DNA of 64,000 nt from Wenzhouxiangella sp. AB-CW3 (GCF_014725735.1 NZ_CP061368.1:3735225-3799224); one strand, 5' to 3'; numbered from the stretch's first letter, positions 45,597-54,615 are shown. A program made the numbers and translations. Notes: generated from the letters alone by a model not told the origin.

Positions 45597-47108
45597 ATGC
45601 TTCCCAGTAACCCCCTTGCCCTTGAGAAACTCCGAAGCGCTGGCTTTGCCGCTGCACTACTGGGCGGCCTCCTCTTGTCGGCCGCCTGCCAGCCCCGGGC
45701 CGAGGACGTGGGCGAGCAGCCAGCACCGCTGCTGTTGATCTCGATCGACGGGTTCCGTCACGATTACTTCGATCTGATCGACAGCCCGAATCTGGACCGT
45801 TTGATCGATCAGGGTCTGTTTGCCGACAGCCTGCACCACGTCTTTCCCACCAAGACCTTTCCGACCCACTACACGCTGGTGACCGGACGCTACCCCGGCA
45901 CCCATGGCGTGGTCGCCAACAGCATGTGGGATCCCCGGCGCCATGCACGCTTCTCTCTACGCGACCGCACCACCGTCGGCGATGGCTACTGGTACCGCGA
46001 CGGCGAGCCGATCTGGGTGACGGCCGAAAGCCAGGGCCTGACCTCGGCCACCTTTTTCTGGCCCGGCTCGGAGGCGAAGATTCATCGTGTACGCCCCACC
46101 CACTGGCGTCCCTACGATGGCCGGGTACCCCACGACGAGCGTATCGAGCAGGTGCTGGAATGGGCCGCCATGCCCGAGGCCGAACGTCCCGACCTGATGA
46201 CACTCTACTTCAGCCGGGTCGACTCGCTGGGCCACTCACACGGACCCGCCGCGCCCGCCGTGCTGCGGGCAGCCGAAGCGCTCGATGACGAACTCGGCCG
46301 GCTTCTCAACGGGCTGGAAGCGCTGGATCAACTCGAGAAAACGAACATCATCGTGGTATCCGATCACGGCATGAGCGCAATCGACATCGAGCGCTACATT
46401 CGTCTTGACGATTTCCTCGACCTGTCCAGGGTGCGGGTGTCCGACTGGGGCCCGGCGGCGCAGATCTGGGCCAGGGACATGGATGTCGAAGACATCGTCT
46501 CGGCACTGGCTGGCGCTCACCCCAAGCTCCGTGTCTGGGCACGTTCCGACATTCCCGAACGGTACCGATTCGGCCGTCACCACCGGGTGCCCGACGTCCT
46601 GGCCGAAGCCGATCCCGGCTGGATGATTTCCTCCACACCCTTCCTGGCCCAGCGCTCGCCGCCACGCGGCATGCACGGCTGGGACCCGGCCCACGGCGAG
46701 CAACATGGTATTTTTCTGGCCCATGGTCCGGCCTTCGCGCCTGGCACGCGCAGCCCCGCCCTGCGCAGCATCGACCTCTACGCCCTGCTGACCCGGTTGC
46801 TCAATCTCGAAGCGGCCGACCACGAAGGCTCGATTGCCCCTTTCGAACCCTATTTGGCCAGTGGGTCGGAACCCGGCCTGGACATTCTGCGCTTCGACTG
46901 CGATGAAGCAGTCGTCGAGGCCCGCATCGGACCCGCGCACATGTCCTTGCATGTCTCGGGCTACATTCACGTGCTCGACCGGGTTTCCGAGCCCGGATCC
47001 GGTAGGCGGGAGTTCAGCGAAGTGGACCTGACATTCTGGACCGAAGGCAAACACGCGGGCGGGCAGGTCGACAGCCAGGATCTGGGCACCTGCCAGACCA
47101 TCCGCTGA
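45597..47108 (+). CDS. Lipoprotein nucleotide pyrophosphatase/phosphodiesterase (ENPP-like)
   Basis: The 503-residue protein starts at ATG 45597 and has a lipobox LSAAC. It follows the alkaline-phosphatase-superfamily type I phosphodiesterase pattern: metal Asp in LISIDGFRHDYF, nucleophile Thr in FPTKTFPTHYTLVTG, Asp/His in SRVDSLGHSHGP, SDHGMS and a late His in RGMHGWDP. It is probably a surface or periplasmic enzyme cleaving nucleotides or other phosphodiesters. Confidence 0.9.
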   Translation: MLPSNPLALEKLRSAGFAAALLGGLLLSAACQPRAEDVGEQPAPLLLISIDGFRHDYFDLIDSPNLDRLIDQGLFADSLHHVFPTKTFPTHYTLVTGRYPGTHGVVANSMWDPRRHARFSLRDRTTVGDGYWYRDGEPIWVTAESQGLTSATFFWPGSEAKIHRVRPTHWRPYDGRVPHDERIEQVLEWAAMPEAERPDLMTLYFSRVDSLGHSHGPAAPAVLRAAEALDDELGRLLNGLEALDQLEKTNIIVVSDHGMSAIDIERYIRLDDFLDLSRVRVSDWGPAAQIWARDMDVEDIVSALAGAHPKLRVWARSDIPERYRFGRHHRVPDVLAEADPGWMISSTPFLAQRSPPRGMHGWDPAHGEQHGIFLAHGPAFAPGTRSPALRSIDLYALLTRLLNLEAADHEGSIAPFEPYLASGSEPGLDILRFDCDEAVVEARIGPAHMSLHVSGYIHVLDRVSEPGSGRREFSEVDLTFWTEGKHAGGQVDSQDLGTCQTIR

Positions 47109-47125
47109 GTGTCCGGGTCAAGGCT

Positions 47126-48301
47126 TCAACGTTCGTCCCAGCTTGGCGTGGGATAGCGCGGCTCGGCGGTGGCCAGTTCATCCGGCCAGACCACGACCTT
47201 CTCGCCATCCTGCCACTGAACGAACAGGCCCTGGTTGGCGGTCTGGTAACCGCGCTCGTCAACCGCGAACGGACCGAACACGGTCTCGGTTTCCAGGCTC
47301 AGCAATTCCTCTCGAATGGCGTCCTGATCCAGGCTGCCGGCCCGAGTCACGGCTTCGACAAACAACTGGCAACTGCCATAGGCGCCGGCGGCGTGAAAAC
47401 TCGGAGCCCGGCCGTAGGACTGCTCGTAGGCGGCGACAAACTCATCGCTGCCGGGGTTGGGCAGGCCCGGCTCCCAGGCCGACAAGCCGTACACGTATTC
47501 GGCGTCTTCACCCAGCGCCTGCTGATACTCCGTGACCGCACCCGAGGTGCCGAACATCTTCACATTGACGTTCATTGCCTTCATCTGGCCGGTCACATCG
47601 ATGAAGTTGTCCAGCGCCGACGCGGCCATGGCCAGCACCTGCACATCTCCCTCGTCCACGGCCTGAATCAGTGTCGAGAAATCCTCGATGCCGGAGGGAT
47701 AGGTCTCGTGGAAGACGACGGTCATGCCGCGCTGGTCGGCCAGTTCAGCCGCACCGTCAGCCGCGGCGCGCGGAAACAACTGATCCTCGGCAATCACCGC
47801 CACGCGCTCGAGGCCATGCCCATCGGCCATGTCGATCAGGCCGGCCAGAAACAGCTCAGCCGGCGGCAGCACCATGAACAGGTACTCGCGGCCCTGCTCC
47901 CAGATCGAGGTGGTCGCGGCCAACGGCGAAATCTGCACCATGTCGTGGCGCTCAGTCACCGGGGCGACCGCTTCGGTCAGCGTCGATCCATACGGTCCCA
48001 TCACCGCATCGACCAGGCCGTCTGCCAGCATCTCCTCGTAATGGGCAATCGCGGTATCGGTATCCGACTGGTCATCGCGAATGACAAACTCGATATCGCG
48101 CCCGAGCAGACCGCCGGCGGCATTGACATCCTTCGCGCACAGAAGATATCCGTCGCGGGCCGGTACGCCCTGGGTGGCGTAGGCCCCGGTCTCGGACATG
48201 GTCGCGCCGATGCGGATGGGCTCCTCGTGCTGTCCGGCCACGGACAGACCCATGGCAAGAACAAGCGACAGCGTGACAGGCATGGTAAATCGGCTTTTCA
48301 T
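47126..48301 (-). CDS. Branched-chain amino-acid-type ABC solute-binding protein
   Basis: The 391-residue periplasmic protein has a signal peptide (start ATG 48301 with GGGAG upstream). Its type-I binding fold of the LivJ/Peripla_BP_6 family includes IRIGATMSETGAYATQG, AAGGLLGRDIEFVIRDDQ and DAVMGPYGS. No permease or ATPase gene lies next to it, so it is either an orphan binding protein or serves a transporter encoded elsewhere. The ligand is not evident. Confidence 0.87.
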   Translation of the reverse strand: MKSRFTMPVTLSLVLAMGLSVAGQHEEPIRIGATMSETGAYATQGVPARDGYLLCAKDVNAAGGLLGRDIEFVIRDDQSDTDTAIAHYEEMLADGLVDAVMGPYGSTLTEAVAPVTERHDMVQISPLAATTSIWEQGREYLFMVLPPAELFLAGLIDMADGHGLERVAVIAEDQLFPRAAADGAAELADQRGMTVVFHETYPSGIEDFSTLIQAVDEGDVQVLAMAASALDNFIDVTGQMKAMNVNVKMFGTSGAVTEYQQALGEDAEYVYGLSAWEPGLPNPGSDEFVAAYEQSYGRAPSFHAAGAYGSCQLFVEAVTRAGSLDQDAIREELLSLETETVFGPFAVDERGYQTANQGLFVQWQDGEKVVVWPDELATAEPRYPTPSWDER

Positions 48302-48349
48302 GGACTGACTCCCGGGTTGCGACATTCAACAGGCAACCAGCATAAGCGA

Positions 48350-48381
48350 AGCAGCCCGCTGGCTGCACACCGCGGGCTGCT
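48350..48381 (-). terminator. Terminator-like hairpin
   Basis: A 10-bp stem (48350-48359 with 48372-48381, core GCAGCCCGC/GCGGGCTGC) lies just downstream of the stop of the CDGSH fusion gene. It is followed by TTCGCTTAT on the minus strand. Confidence 0.6.
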
Positions 48382-48428
48382 CAAAAGTGGGGCCTGGCCT
48401 CTGCCGGAATGCAGATTGCCAATGCGAC

Positions 48429-49979
48429 TTACGGCTCACCGACACCGGCATAGGCCACGCCGGACAAGCGCGCCATATCCCGATGCCAGGTAGCGAGATC
48501 GTCGCGATTGAACTCGGCCAGCGCGGAATGCCCGCAGGCCCGTGCCATGACTAGCATCAGCCCAACGGAGGTATCGAAGAAGTTTTTCAGACGGCCGGCG
48601 GCATGGTCCACGTCCAGCCGCTCGCGCAGGTCCTCGCGCTGGGTGGCAATGCCGGCCGGGCAGTTGTTGCTGTTGCAGATGCGCGCGCCGACGCAACCGA
48701 TGGCCTGCATGGCGCTGTTGGCCAGGGCAATGCCGTCGGCGCCCAGCGCCATGGCCTTGACGAAATCAATCGGCATGCGCAAACCGCCGGTAATGATCAG
48801 CGTCACCCGGCCGCTGGCATTCTGCTCATCCAGGTAGCGTCGTGCTCGGGCCAGCGCAGGAATGGTCGGCACACTGATGTGATTGCGAAAGATCTCCGGT
48901 GCCGAGCCGGTGCCACCGCCGCGCCCGTCGAGAATGATGTAGTCGGCACCGGCATCCAGCGCGAACTGGATATCGCGCTCGACGTGGTTGGCGCTCAACT
49001 TGAAACCCACCGGCACGCCACCGCTGATCTCGCGCACGCGGTCGGCAAACTTGCGAAAGTCGGCCACGCTGGAAAGATCCTCGAAGGTCGGTGGCGAAAT
49101 CGCCGGCTCGCCCTCGGGGATGCCACGCACCTCGGAAATCTTCTTCGTGTTCTTGCTACCCGGAAGGTGGCCGCCGGTGCCGGTCTTGGCACCCTGCCCG
49201 CCCTTGAAGTGAAATGCCTGAATATCGGCCAGCAAATCTTCGGAGTAACCGAACCGGGCGCTGGCCAGCTCGAAGAAGTAGCGACTGTTGGCGTCCTTCT
49301 CCTCGGGCAGCATGCCGCCCTCGCCCGAGCAAATCCCGGTGCCGGCAAGCTCCGCGCCGCGAGCCATGGCGACCTTGGCCTCCGGCGACAGCGCGCCGAA
49401 GCTCATGTCGGAGACAAACAGCGGAATATCGAGCACGAGCGGTTTCTTCGCCTCCGGCCCGATTACCAACCGGGTGTCGACCTCAGCATCCTCCATCAGC
49501 GGCTTGGTCGCCATCTGGGCAACCATGAGCTGAATCTGGTCCCAGTGTGGCAGCTCGTTTCGGGGTACGCCCATGGCCACCATCGGCCCGTGTTCGCCGA
49601 TCTTCTCCGGGCCTTCCTCGGCCATGCGATGAATGATCTCGACCGTAGGCTCTTCCCGGGTCGCCTTCGGCTTCGGCGGCTTGTTGCCATTATCGTCACG
49701 ACCCGAGCCTTCCGGCGCCTCCTTGCCGACATCCTCTCGATCGAACTTGTTGTGCGTGCCGTCGCAGTAGGGCGTATCGGCCGTCTGCTTGCACTGACAG
49801 AGCACGGCATCACCGTCTTCATTTGCGGTAAACATCTTCGGCTCAATGCCGGTACCGGAATGCGAACCATCGCAAAACGGCTGATCCTTCGACCGCCCGC
49901 AGCGGCAGAAGGCATACTCCTTGCCCTTCTCAAGTGTGACCTTGACCGGCTTATTGTCGGCAATTACGGGTTGGCTCAT
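48429..49979 (-). CDS. Tandem CDGSH iron-sulfur / FMN-binding glutamate-synthase-like fusion
   Basis: The 516-residue protein starts at ATG 49979 (GGAG upstream). Two CDGSH [2Fe-2S] motifs (CRCGRSKDQPFCDGSH and a second ending YCDGTH) occupy the first 80 residues. A Pro/Lys linker leads to a glutamate-synthase central/FMN-barrel domain with VGFKLSANH, DGRGGGTGSAP, the iron-sulfur cysteines in CNSNNCPAGIATQ and a C-terminal helix bundle. The reaction is unknown; archaeal-type GltB-like FMN proteins are the closest relatives. No gltD partner is adjacent. Confidence 0.88.
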   Translation of the reverse strand: MSQPVIADNKPVKVTLEKGKEYAFCRCGRSKDQPFCDGSHSGTGIEPKMFTANEDGDAVLCQCKQTADTPYCDGTHNKFDREDVGKEAPEGSGRDDNGNKPPKPKATREEPTVEIIHRMAEEGPEKIGEHGPMVAMGVPRNELPHWDQIQLMVAQMATKPLMEDAEVDTRLVIGPEAKKPLVLDIPLFVSDMSFGALSPEAKVAMARGAELAGTGICSGEGGMLPEEKDANSRYFFELASARFGYSEDLLADIQAFHFKGGQGAKTGTGGHLPGSKNTKKISEVRGIPEGEPAISPPTFEDLSSVADFRKFADRVREISGGVPVGFKLSANHVERDIQFALDAGADYIILDGRGGGTGSAPEIFRNHISVPTIPALARARRYLDEQNASGRVTLIITGGLRMPIDFVKAMALGADGIALANSAMQAIGCVGARICNSNNCPAGIATQREDLRERLDVDHAAGRLKNFFDTSVGLMLVMARACGHSALAEFNRDDLATWHRDMARLSGVAYAGVGEP

Positions 49980-50037
49980 CGAGTATCTCCGGTTCTTGCA
50001 AGAAGTGACGCATGCAGCGCCAGCGGTACGGACTGTA

Positions 50038-50343
50038 TCAGCCGTTCTCGTCACGGCCCCTTCTGGCCTGGTCGCCGATACTGTCGGGTCGATGGCGCGG
50101 CGGGGGCGCGTGTTCATCCGGCTGCGACGCGGCCAGACGCAGCACCATGGCCTTCAAACGCATAAAGAACAGGGGAAGCAGAGCGAAGAATGCCACAACC
50201 AGCGCGCCCCACAGCGCCTGCTCAAGCAACGAGACCGGATCCGAGGAAGGGACCAGCGCCAGGGCAAGCAGCGAAACGAGGAACACCAGAGCCCCGAAGC
50301 CGGCAAGATAAACCGCCCAGCCCGGGTAACGACGGGTACTCAT
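50038..50343 (-). CDS. Small two-helix membrane protein
   Basis: The 101-residue protein has two hydrophobic helices (about 10-32 and 42-62) and a polar, Arg/Pro-rich cytoplasmic tail. The ATG overlaps the DMT transporter stop by 4 bases, so the pair is co-transcribed. No family is recognised. Confidence 0.6.
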   Translation of the reverse strand: MSTRRYPGWAVYLAGFGALVFLVSLLALALVPSSDPVSLLEQALWGALVVAFFALLPLFFMRLKAMVLRLAASQPDEHAPPPRHRPDSIGDQARRGRDENG

Positions 50344-51284
50344 TGTCTTTCTCTCCTTCTGCTGCGAAGTCTCAGCACACGGGTGACACGAATTTTCGAT
50401 TGTAAGGTCAACGCCGTCACCGTGGCCAGGATCAGCCCCATGCCCACAAGCTGCAAGGCGCTCATACGCTCATCCAACCAGACCACACCGAACAACGAAG
50501 CCGTCACCGGCTCTACCATGGCCGCGATGGAAGCCATGGCCGGGGCAGCATATCGCAAGCCCAGGATATAGAGAATGAATGACAGGCCGGCACCGATCAC
50601 ACCAAGCACCAGGAACAGCGGCCAACTTGACGTGCTCAGCACCGCCACGGCCTGCTCCCGGTCAGCCAACAGCACAAGAATCAACGCCAGAACGGCGAAG
50701 GCAATGACCAGGATGGCCTGCGGACTGCCATGCGGTGCGGCATACTTGAAACCGAAGATGAACAACGCATAAGACATCCCGGAAGCCAGGCCTGCACTAA
50801 TGGCCAATAAGCTGATGTCGCTGGCATCGATATCGTAAACGCCGGTCAGCAGCACCACACCGCCCATGACCAGAATAATCGACACCCACTTGAAGGGGGT
50901 CGGATATTCCACTCTCAGAGCAAAGGAAACCAGGTAAATGAAAACGGGTGCGCAATACATCAGCGTCGCGGCAACGGCCACACTGCCCTCGGCAATACTG
51001 ATGAAATAGAACGCAAAGTTTCCGGACACACCCAGGCCGGCAATGATCGACCAGAACCACAGCCTTGGGCTGCCCAGACCGCTGCCGCTCGGCTGCAGAA
51101 CAAGCCAGGCCAGCACCAACACCCAGCCGACAGCTCCCCGGTAAAACGACACCATGACCGGATCCCAGCCATCGCCCGTGAGCACACCGCCAATGCCCCC
51201 GGACAAGCCCCAGCAGAATGCCGCCAGCACGACAAATAAGAGGCTGAAGGCCCGCATCCTGCTTGTTGCAACGAGTTGCACCAT
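50340..51284 (-). CDS. EamA/DMT-family transporter
   Basis: The 314-residue protein has ten helices in two EamA repeats (FCWGLSGGIGGVLTG at the start; second repeat begins near SAGLASGMSYALFIFG). It most resembles exporters of the RhaT/EamA type. The start is uncertain: ATG 51284 gives nine extra residues, and ATG 51257 lies directly before the first helix. It marks the edge of the conserved chromosome; beyond it the region becomes accessory. Confidence 0.85.
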   Translation of the reverse strand: MVQLVATSRMRAFSLLFVVLAAFCWGLSGGIGGVLTGDGWDPVMVSFYRGAVGWVLVLAWLVLQPSGSGLGSPRLWFWSIIAGLGVSGNFAFYFISIAEGSVAVAATLMYCAPVFIYLVSFALRVEYPTPFKWVSIILVMGGVVLLTGVYDIDASDISLLAISAGLASGMSYALFIFGFKYAAPHGSPQAILVIAFAVLALILVLLADREQAVAVLSTSSWPLFLVLGVIGAGLSFILYILGLRYAAPAMASIAAMVEPVTASLFGVVWLDERMSALQLVGMGLILATVTALTLQSKIRVTRVLRLRSRRRERQ

Positions 51285-51335
51285 TGAATGTCATGACAAC
51301 CGGACGGGTCACGCGTTCAGAGTGCAGCACGACAG

Positions 51336-51385
51336 CGGAGATCTATGCAACAGCCGGGCTAAGCGACTCGGCTGCAAGATCTCCG
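51336..51385. other. Long hairpin at the edge of the accessory region
   Basis: A 9-bp outer stem (51336-51344 with 51377-51385, CGGAGATCT) and a 6-bp inner stem (51351-51356 with 51369-51374, CAGCCG) enclose an AAGCGA-type loop. It lies 5' of the DMT transporter gene and 3' of the accessory genes. It could be a terminator or a scar of rearrangement. Confidence 0.5.
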
Positions 51386-51432
51386 GCCTTCTTTATCGAA
51401 ATAGCTGACTGAACCCGTTGAGAGGGCAACGG

Positions 51433-51921
51433 CTAAAAGTCGTCTCGGAGCAGGGCCATGAGAGTGGGAGGCTCTGCCTCTGAAATGGCAATTCGCTCCG
51501 GCAGAGACTGCCTCAAGAAGTCTATGACTCTCGATTCAAGCCTGCGCCCATAAAAGGGCCTGAACTCTTCCTCTGAGCCGTCCTTATGGATAGTTCTGAA
51601 GCGTCGGTCTCCTTTAGGTCCCGCAATTCGTATTTCCTTGATCGAACTGAGCTGCTTCCTTTGGGTTTTTGTTGGAATGTAAAAGAAAGACTTCCAAACC
51701 GGTTCAGTGTTTGTCACTTCCACAAGAGCAGGGCCCACAAACGGACCATTCAAAATTCGTGCAATTGCGGTGCCTGCAGCAACTGCAACAACGATCAACG
51801 CCGTCGTCCAAGCACCCGCAAGGGCACGCTCAACCAACAGGATAATAAGCGGGAGCAAAACGAGAACAAACAGAATGTCAGCAGTCCAGCGCACATTATT
51901 GTAGAGGCGCTTATTCGTCAT
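51433..51921 (-). CDS. Hypothetical membrane protein with PH-like domain
   Basis: The 162-residue protein has two close hydrophobic helices (about 13-60). A polar domain follows with a beta-rich pattern (PVWKSFFYIPTKTQ, EIRIAGPKGDRRFRTIHKDG) that could be a bacterial PH-like domain. It is not recognised with confidence. It starts inside the 3' end of the zinc-ribbon gene (4-base overlap). Codon use is less GC-rich than in the genes to the left. Confidence 0.55.
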   Translation of the reverse strand: MTNKRLYNNVRWTADILFVLVLLPLIILLVERALAGAWTTALIVVAVAAGTAIARILNGPFVGPALVEVTNTEPVWKSFFYIPTKTQRKQLSSIKEIRIAGPKGDRRFRTIHKDGSEEEFRPFYGRRLESRVIDFLRQSLPERIAISEAEPPTLMALLRDDF

Positions 51922-52346
51922 GAGTCTAATCGCCTGTTGTAAGTCGCGTCTCCGCGAGAATTAGCGGACCTTGTCGGCCCGTTGCCTTCTGATTCCCGGT
52001 TGAACCCATCTTTCGACGCATCAGCCGGCAGATAGGGGATTCGTCCAAACAGGATCTTGGCCAACGAAAACGGAACCGTGATACTGGCAGCAGTAACGAA
52101 CACCCCAACCAATGTGTTCCCGAATGAAAAGATCGTAGCACCCACAATGGCACCTGCTAGTGCGACGATAAACGCAATCGCCGTTATCCATCTTGCCTGC
52201 ATACTCAGCTCAAGTGGATGTTCACATTCAGGACAGAATATCTTTGACTGTTGCCACTTGTACCACGAAGCTTGTTGCGGTTCCAAATTGACTCTCGGCT
52301 TCTGTGAATCAAACGCTGAGTTGCAGATCGGGCAAATGGCCTTCAT
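51918..52346 (-). CDS. Zinc-ribbon membrane protein
   Basis: The 142-residue protein begins with two CxxC pairs (CPIC near residue 5 and CPEC near 38) forming a likely zinc ribbon. It has two hydrophobic helices (about 53-75 and 78-100) and a polar tail. The function is unknown. It forms a two-gene unit with the next gene. Confidence 0.6.
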   Translation of the reverse strand: MKAICPICNSAFDSQKPRVNLEPQQASWYKWQQSKIFCPECEHPLELSMQARWITAIAFIVALAGAIVGATIFSFGNTLVGVFVTAASITVPFSLAKILFGRIPYLPADASKDGFNRESEGNGPTRSANSRGDATYNRRLDS

Positions 52347-52701
52347 GTTAAGAACCTACGGTAGGATCGCGAGTTGGCGCAGGACTGGGGTGTTTAGCAG
52401 TTAGCAAGCACCGAACATAATGATCGACAACTCAAGCCTTCTTGACCTTCTCTGGATGAACCGGTTCACGAGTGACTCTGAAGATCCATTGCTGGAGGAA
52501 AATGCACGAAAAGACATACATGCCGGATACCTCATGAAACCCGTCAACAACATGTTCAAGCCCTCCAAATGCGGCTACAAGCCATATGAATCCAAGCAGC
52601 CCTGAAAGAATTTGATACGGCCATGTTTGCCTACTGCCGATTCTAACTACGGATAGTGCCTTGTAGTTTGCCAAGCTCATCGCCAGTATCGTTAGGCCTA
52701 A

Positions 52702-53858
52702 GGAAACTCTGAATAACTCCCGAATTTTGAGATAATAGCGCCACCTGATCAGAAACGGAATTCATCAATGGACCAGATGAGCTTTGCTGAAGCCGAGTAC
52801 CAGAACAAGAAGCGTAAAACCCGACGGGAGAAGTTTCTGGAACGCGTTGATTCATTGATTCCGTGGCCTCGGTTGGTCAAGAAGCTCAAAAGGCACTATC
52901 ACAAGGGCCGGACAGGTCGTCCACCGTATCCGCTGGAAACGATGCTGCGGATTCACTGCATGCAGCTTTTCTATAATCTCAGTGATCCTGGGATGGAGGA
53001 TGCACTCTACGAGATCGAGAGCATGCGGCGGTTTGCCGGGCTCAGGCTCTCGGATCGCCTGCCGGACGAGACCACCATTCTTAATTTCCGCCGGTTTCTG
53101 GAGCAGCGCAAACTGGGCAAAAAGCTGTTTGATGAAATCAACGGCTATCTGAATGAGCATGAGTTGATGCTGCGCGAGGGCAGCATTGTCGATGCCAGTA
53201 TTGTTGCGGCACCGAGCTCGACCAAGAACCAAAAGAAGGAACGCGATCCGGAAATGCACCAGACGAGAAAGGGCAACCAGTGGCATTTCGGGATGAAGGT
53301 TCATATTGGTGTGGACGATGAAATCGGTCTGATCCATAGCCTGGAGACGACGCCGGCCAACACCCATGACCTCGAAGTTGCTGAGAAGTTGTTACACGGC
53401 CAGGAGCAACGGGTGTTCGGCGATGCCGGATATCGAGGTATCGAAAAACGCGAAGCGCACCAGGAAAGAGAAGTTGACTGGTATATCGCCGAGCGTCCAG
53501 GAAAAAGAAAGATGATGGATCCGGATAGTTGGGAAGCCAAGGCAGAAAAGCTCAAGAGTCAGATCCGGGCCAAGGTTGAACATCCCTTTCGATACATGAA
53601 GCAGGTGTTCGGCTATAACAAGGTGCGCTACCGTGGTCAGGATAAGAATCGCAATCGGTTCCAGGTAATGGCTGGACTGACGAACCTGCTGATCGCAGAG
53701 AAATTGATCCCGACATAGGGTTATTCCGTCCGATTTCTGCCTGATCGGTGGAAATTGGTCAACAAATGATCAAAATCGAACATCAAACGGGGCCAAATCA
53801 TGCCCGATAGACAAAACGAAGGAAGTTGGCTGAAAATCATGCGTTGTTCAGAGCTTCC
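52702..53858 (+). mobile_element. IS5-family insertion sequence, complete
   Basis: The element is 1157 bases long with imperfect terminal repeats GGAAACTCTGAATAAC (left) and GGAAGCTCTGAACAAC (right, reverse complement), 14 of 16 matching. It is flanked by a perfect CTAA duplication (52698-52701 and 53859-53862), the usual IS5 target. The intact duplication and full-length transposase indicate recent insertion. Confidence 0.92.
52768..53718 (+). CDS. IS5-family transposase
   Basis: The 316-residue DDE transposase has an N-terminal IS5 domain (GRPPYPLETMLRIHCMQLFY), catalytic Asp in GSIVDASIV, Asp in FGDAGYRG and Glu in KVEHPFRYMKQVFGY. It fills most of the element and appears intact. Confidence 0.93.
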   Translation: MDQMSFAEAEYQNKKRKTRREKFLERVDSLIPWPRLVKKLKRHYHKGRTGRPPYPLETMLRIHCMQLFYNLSDPGMEDALYEIESMRRFAGLRLSDRLPDETTILNFRRFLEQRKLGKKLFDEINGYLNEHELMLREGSIVDASIVAAPSSTKNQKKERDPEMHQTRKGNQWHFGMKVHIGVDDEIGLIHSLETTPANTHDLEVAEKLLHGQEQRVFGDAGYRGIEKREAHQEREVDWYIAERPGKRKMMDPDSWEAKAEKLKSQIRAKVEHPFRYMKQVFGYNKVRYRGQDKNRNRFQVMAGLTNLLIAEKLIPT

Positions 53859-53904
53859 CTAAAGGAGCCGTCATTGCGATTGCTTGCTCATTCGTAAATT
53901 CCAT

Positions 53905-54090
53905 GGCTGAGTAGAATAGCTAATGCTTGGCTAAAATGAAGACGATCTCTCCATTACTGCTGGAGAGGCAACTGCGTACATTGCGAAGTGAACTTATCTC
54001 GCCTATATGAGTCGGACAAACAGCGCGGCATTCGCTAATACTCGCGATGAGACCTTTCCAGGCGACCGTAAGTTTCACGAACTATCCCTC
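53905..54090. other. Gap with no recognised gene
   Basis: About 190 AT-richer bases lie between the 5' end of the IS-split gene and the DUF2007 gene. They contain only a short hairpin (CTCTCC...GGAGAG near 53948-53972). No clear attC site was recognised here, so the distal limit of the cassette array is not fixed. Confidence 0.4.
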
Positions 54091-54555
54091 CTAATGAATT
54101 GCCGCGTAACTGACATGGTGAAAACTATTTGAAGCCTCCATACGCGAAGGCATCCTGATTCTCACCGGCTGTAGCGTATAACATTCGACTCGTCCACTAC
54201 GGGCTTTGCTAGCGTCCGGGTTAAAGCTGCTTTTAGAAGAACTCCGACGCTTGCCGCCTGGCACAAACCAACCGAAGAAAATTGTTTCCAGAACTATCCG
54301 AAGCTTTGAGCTTCCAGAAAGATTCGATGAAGCCGGATCAAAATCCTTTCGAACCTCTTCGATTACTTCTACTGCCCGCTTAACATCTGAAGCATACACT
54401 CGAACCGGCCGTTCATTGAAGATGGGAAGCTGGACTCCAGGATACAGGCTGCCAAATCCATCACCAACAACCAAGTATGGGATTCCCTCCGCCTCAAGTG
54501 CCATACGGATAAAGAGCAACTCCATATCGTCTGTTGGGTGCGCGATCGTGATCAT
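54091..54555 (-). CDS. DUF2007-domain protein, cassette-borne
   Basis: Residues 1-70 match the DUF2007 putative signal-transducing fold (ELLFIRMALEAEGIPYLVVG, RVYASDVKRAVEVIEEV). The remaining 80 residues are low-complexity and basic and have no family match; the extension may be readthrough into non-coding cassette sequence. The gene begins after attC1 and a strong hairpin, in the same direction as the other cassettes. Confidence 0.65.
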   Translation of the reverse strand: MITIAHPTDDMELLFIRMALEAEGIPYLVVGDGFGSLYPGVQLPIFNERPVRVYASDVKRAVEVIEEVRKDFDPASSNLSGSSKLRIVLETIFFGWFVPGGKRRSSSKSSFNPDASKARSGRVECYTLQPVRIRMPSRMEASNSFHHVSYAAIH

Positions 54556-54581
54556 CGTTCTTCTAAGGTCAAAGGATCCTC

Positions 54582-54615
54582 TGAATTCCTCTGCGCAGCG
54601 GCGCAGAGGAATTCA
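54582..54615 (-). promoter_or_regulatory. 15-bp hairpin in a cassette leader
   Basis: A perfect 15-bp stem (54582-54596 with 54601-54615, TGAATTCCTCTGCGC) with a 4-base loop lies between attC1 and the DUF2007 start codon. It could attenuate readthrough or stabilise the mRNA. It is not an attC itself, because it lacks the two core boxes. Confidence 0.5.

Larger units (their letters stand above)
52432..53904 (-). pseudogene. Small membrane protein gene split by IS5
   Basis: The 3' part (52432-52697) encodes a two-helix membrane protein ending EPVHPEKVKKA. Removing the IS and one CTAA copy joins it in frame to ATG 53904 (MEFTNEQAIAMTAPLGLTIL) and gives a 103-residue protein. In the present sequence, translation from the right end runs into IS5. 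An internal ATG at 52680 could still make the last 82 residues. The protein family is not recognised. Confidence 0.75.

Noticed and set aside
51336-51385. Long hairpin considered as an attC or attI site
   Set aside because: It lacks GTT/AAC core boxes at the arm ends.
54165-54235. Possible attC inside the 3' part of the DUF2007 ORF (TTTTAAC ... GTTATAC)
   Set aside because: The two boxes do not pair well and the inner sequence is not palindromic. It could be a decayed site but is not supported.
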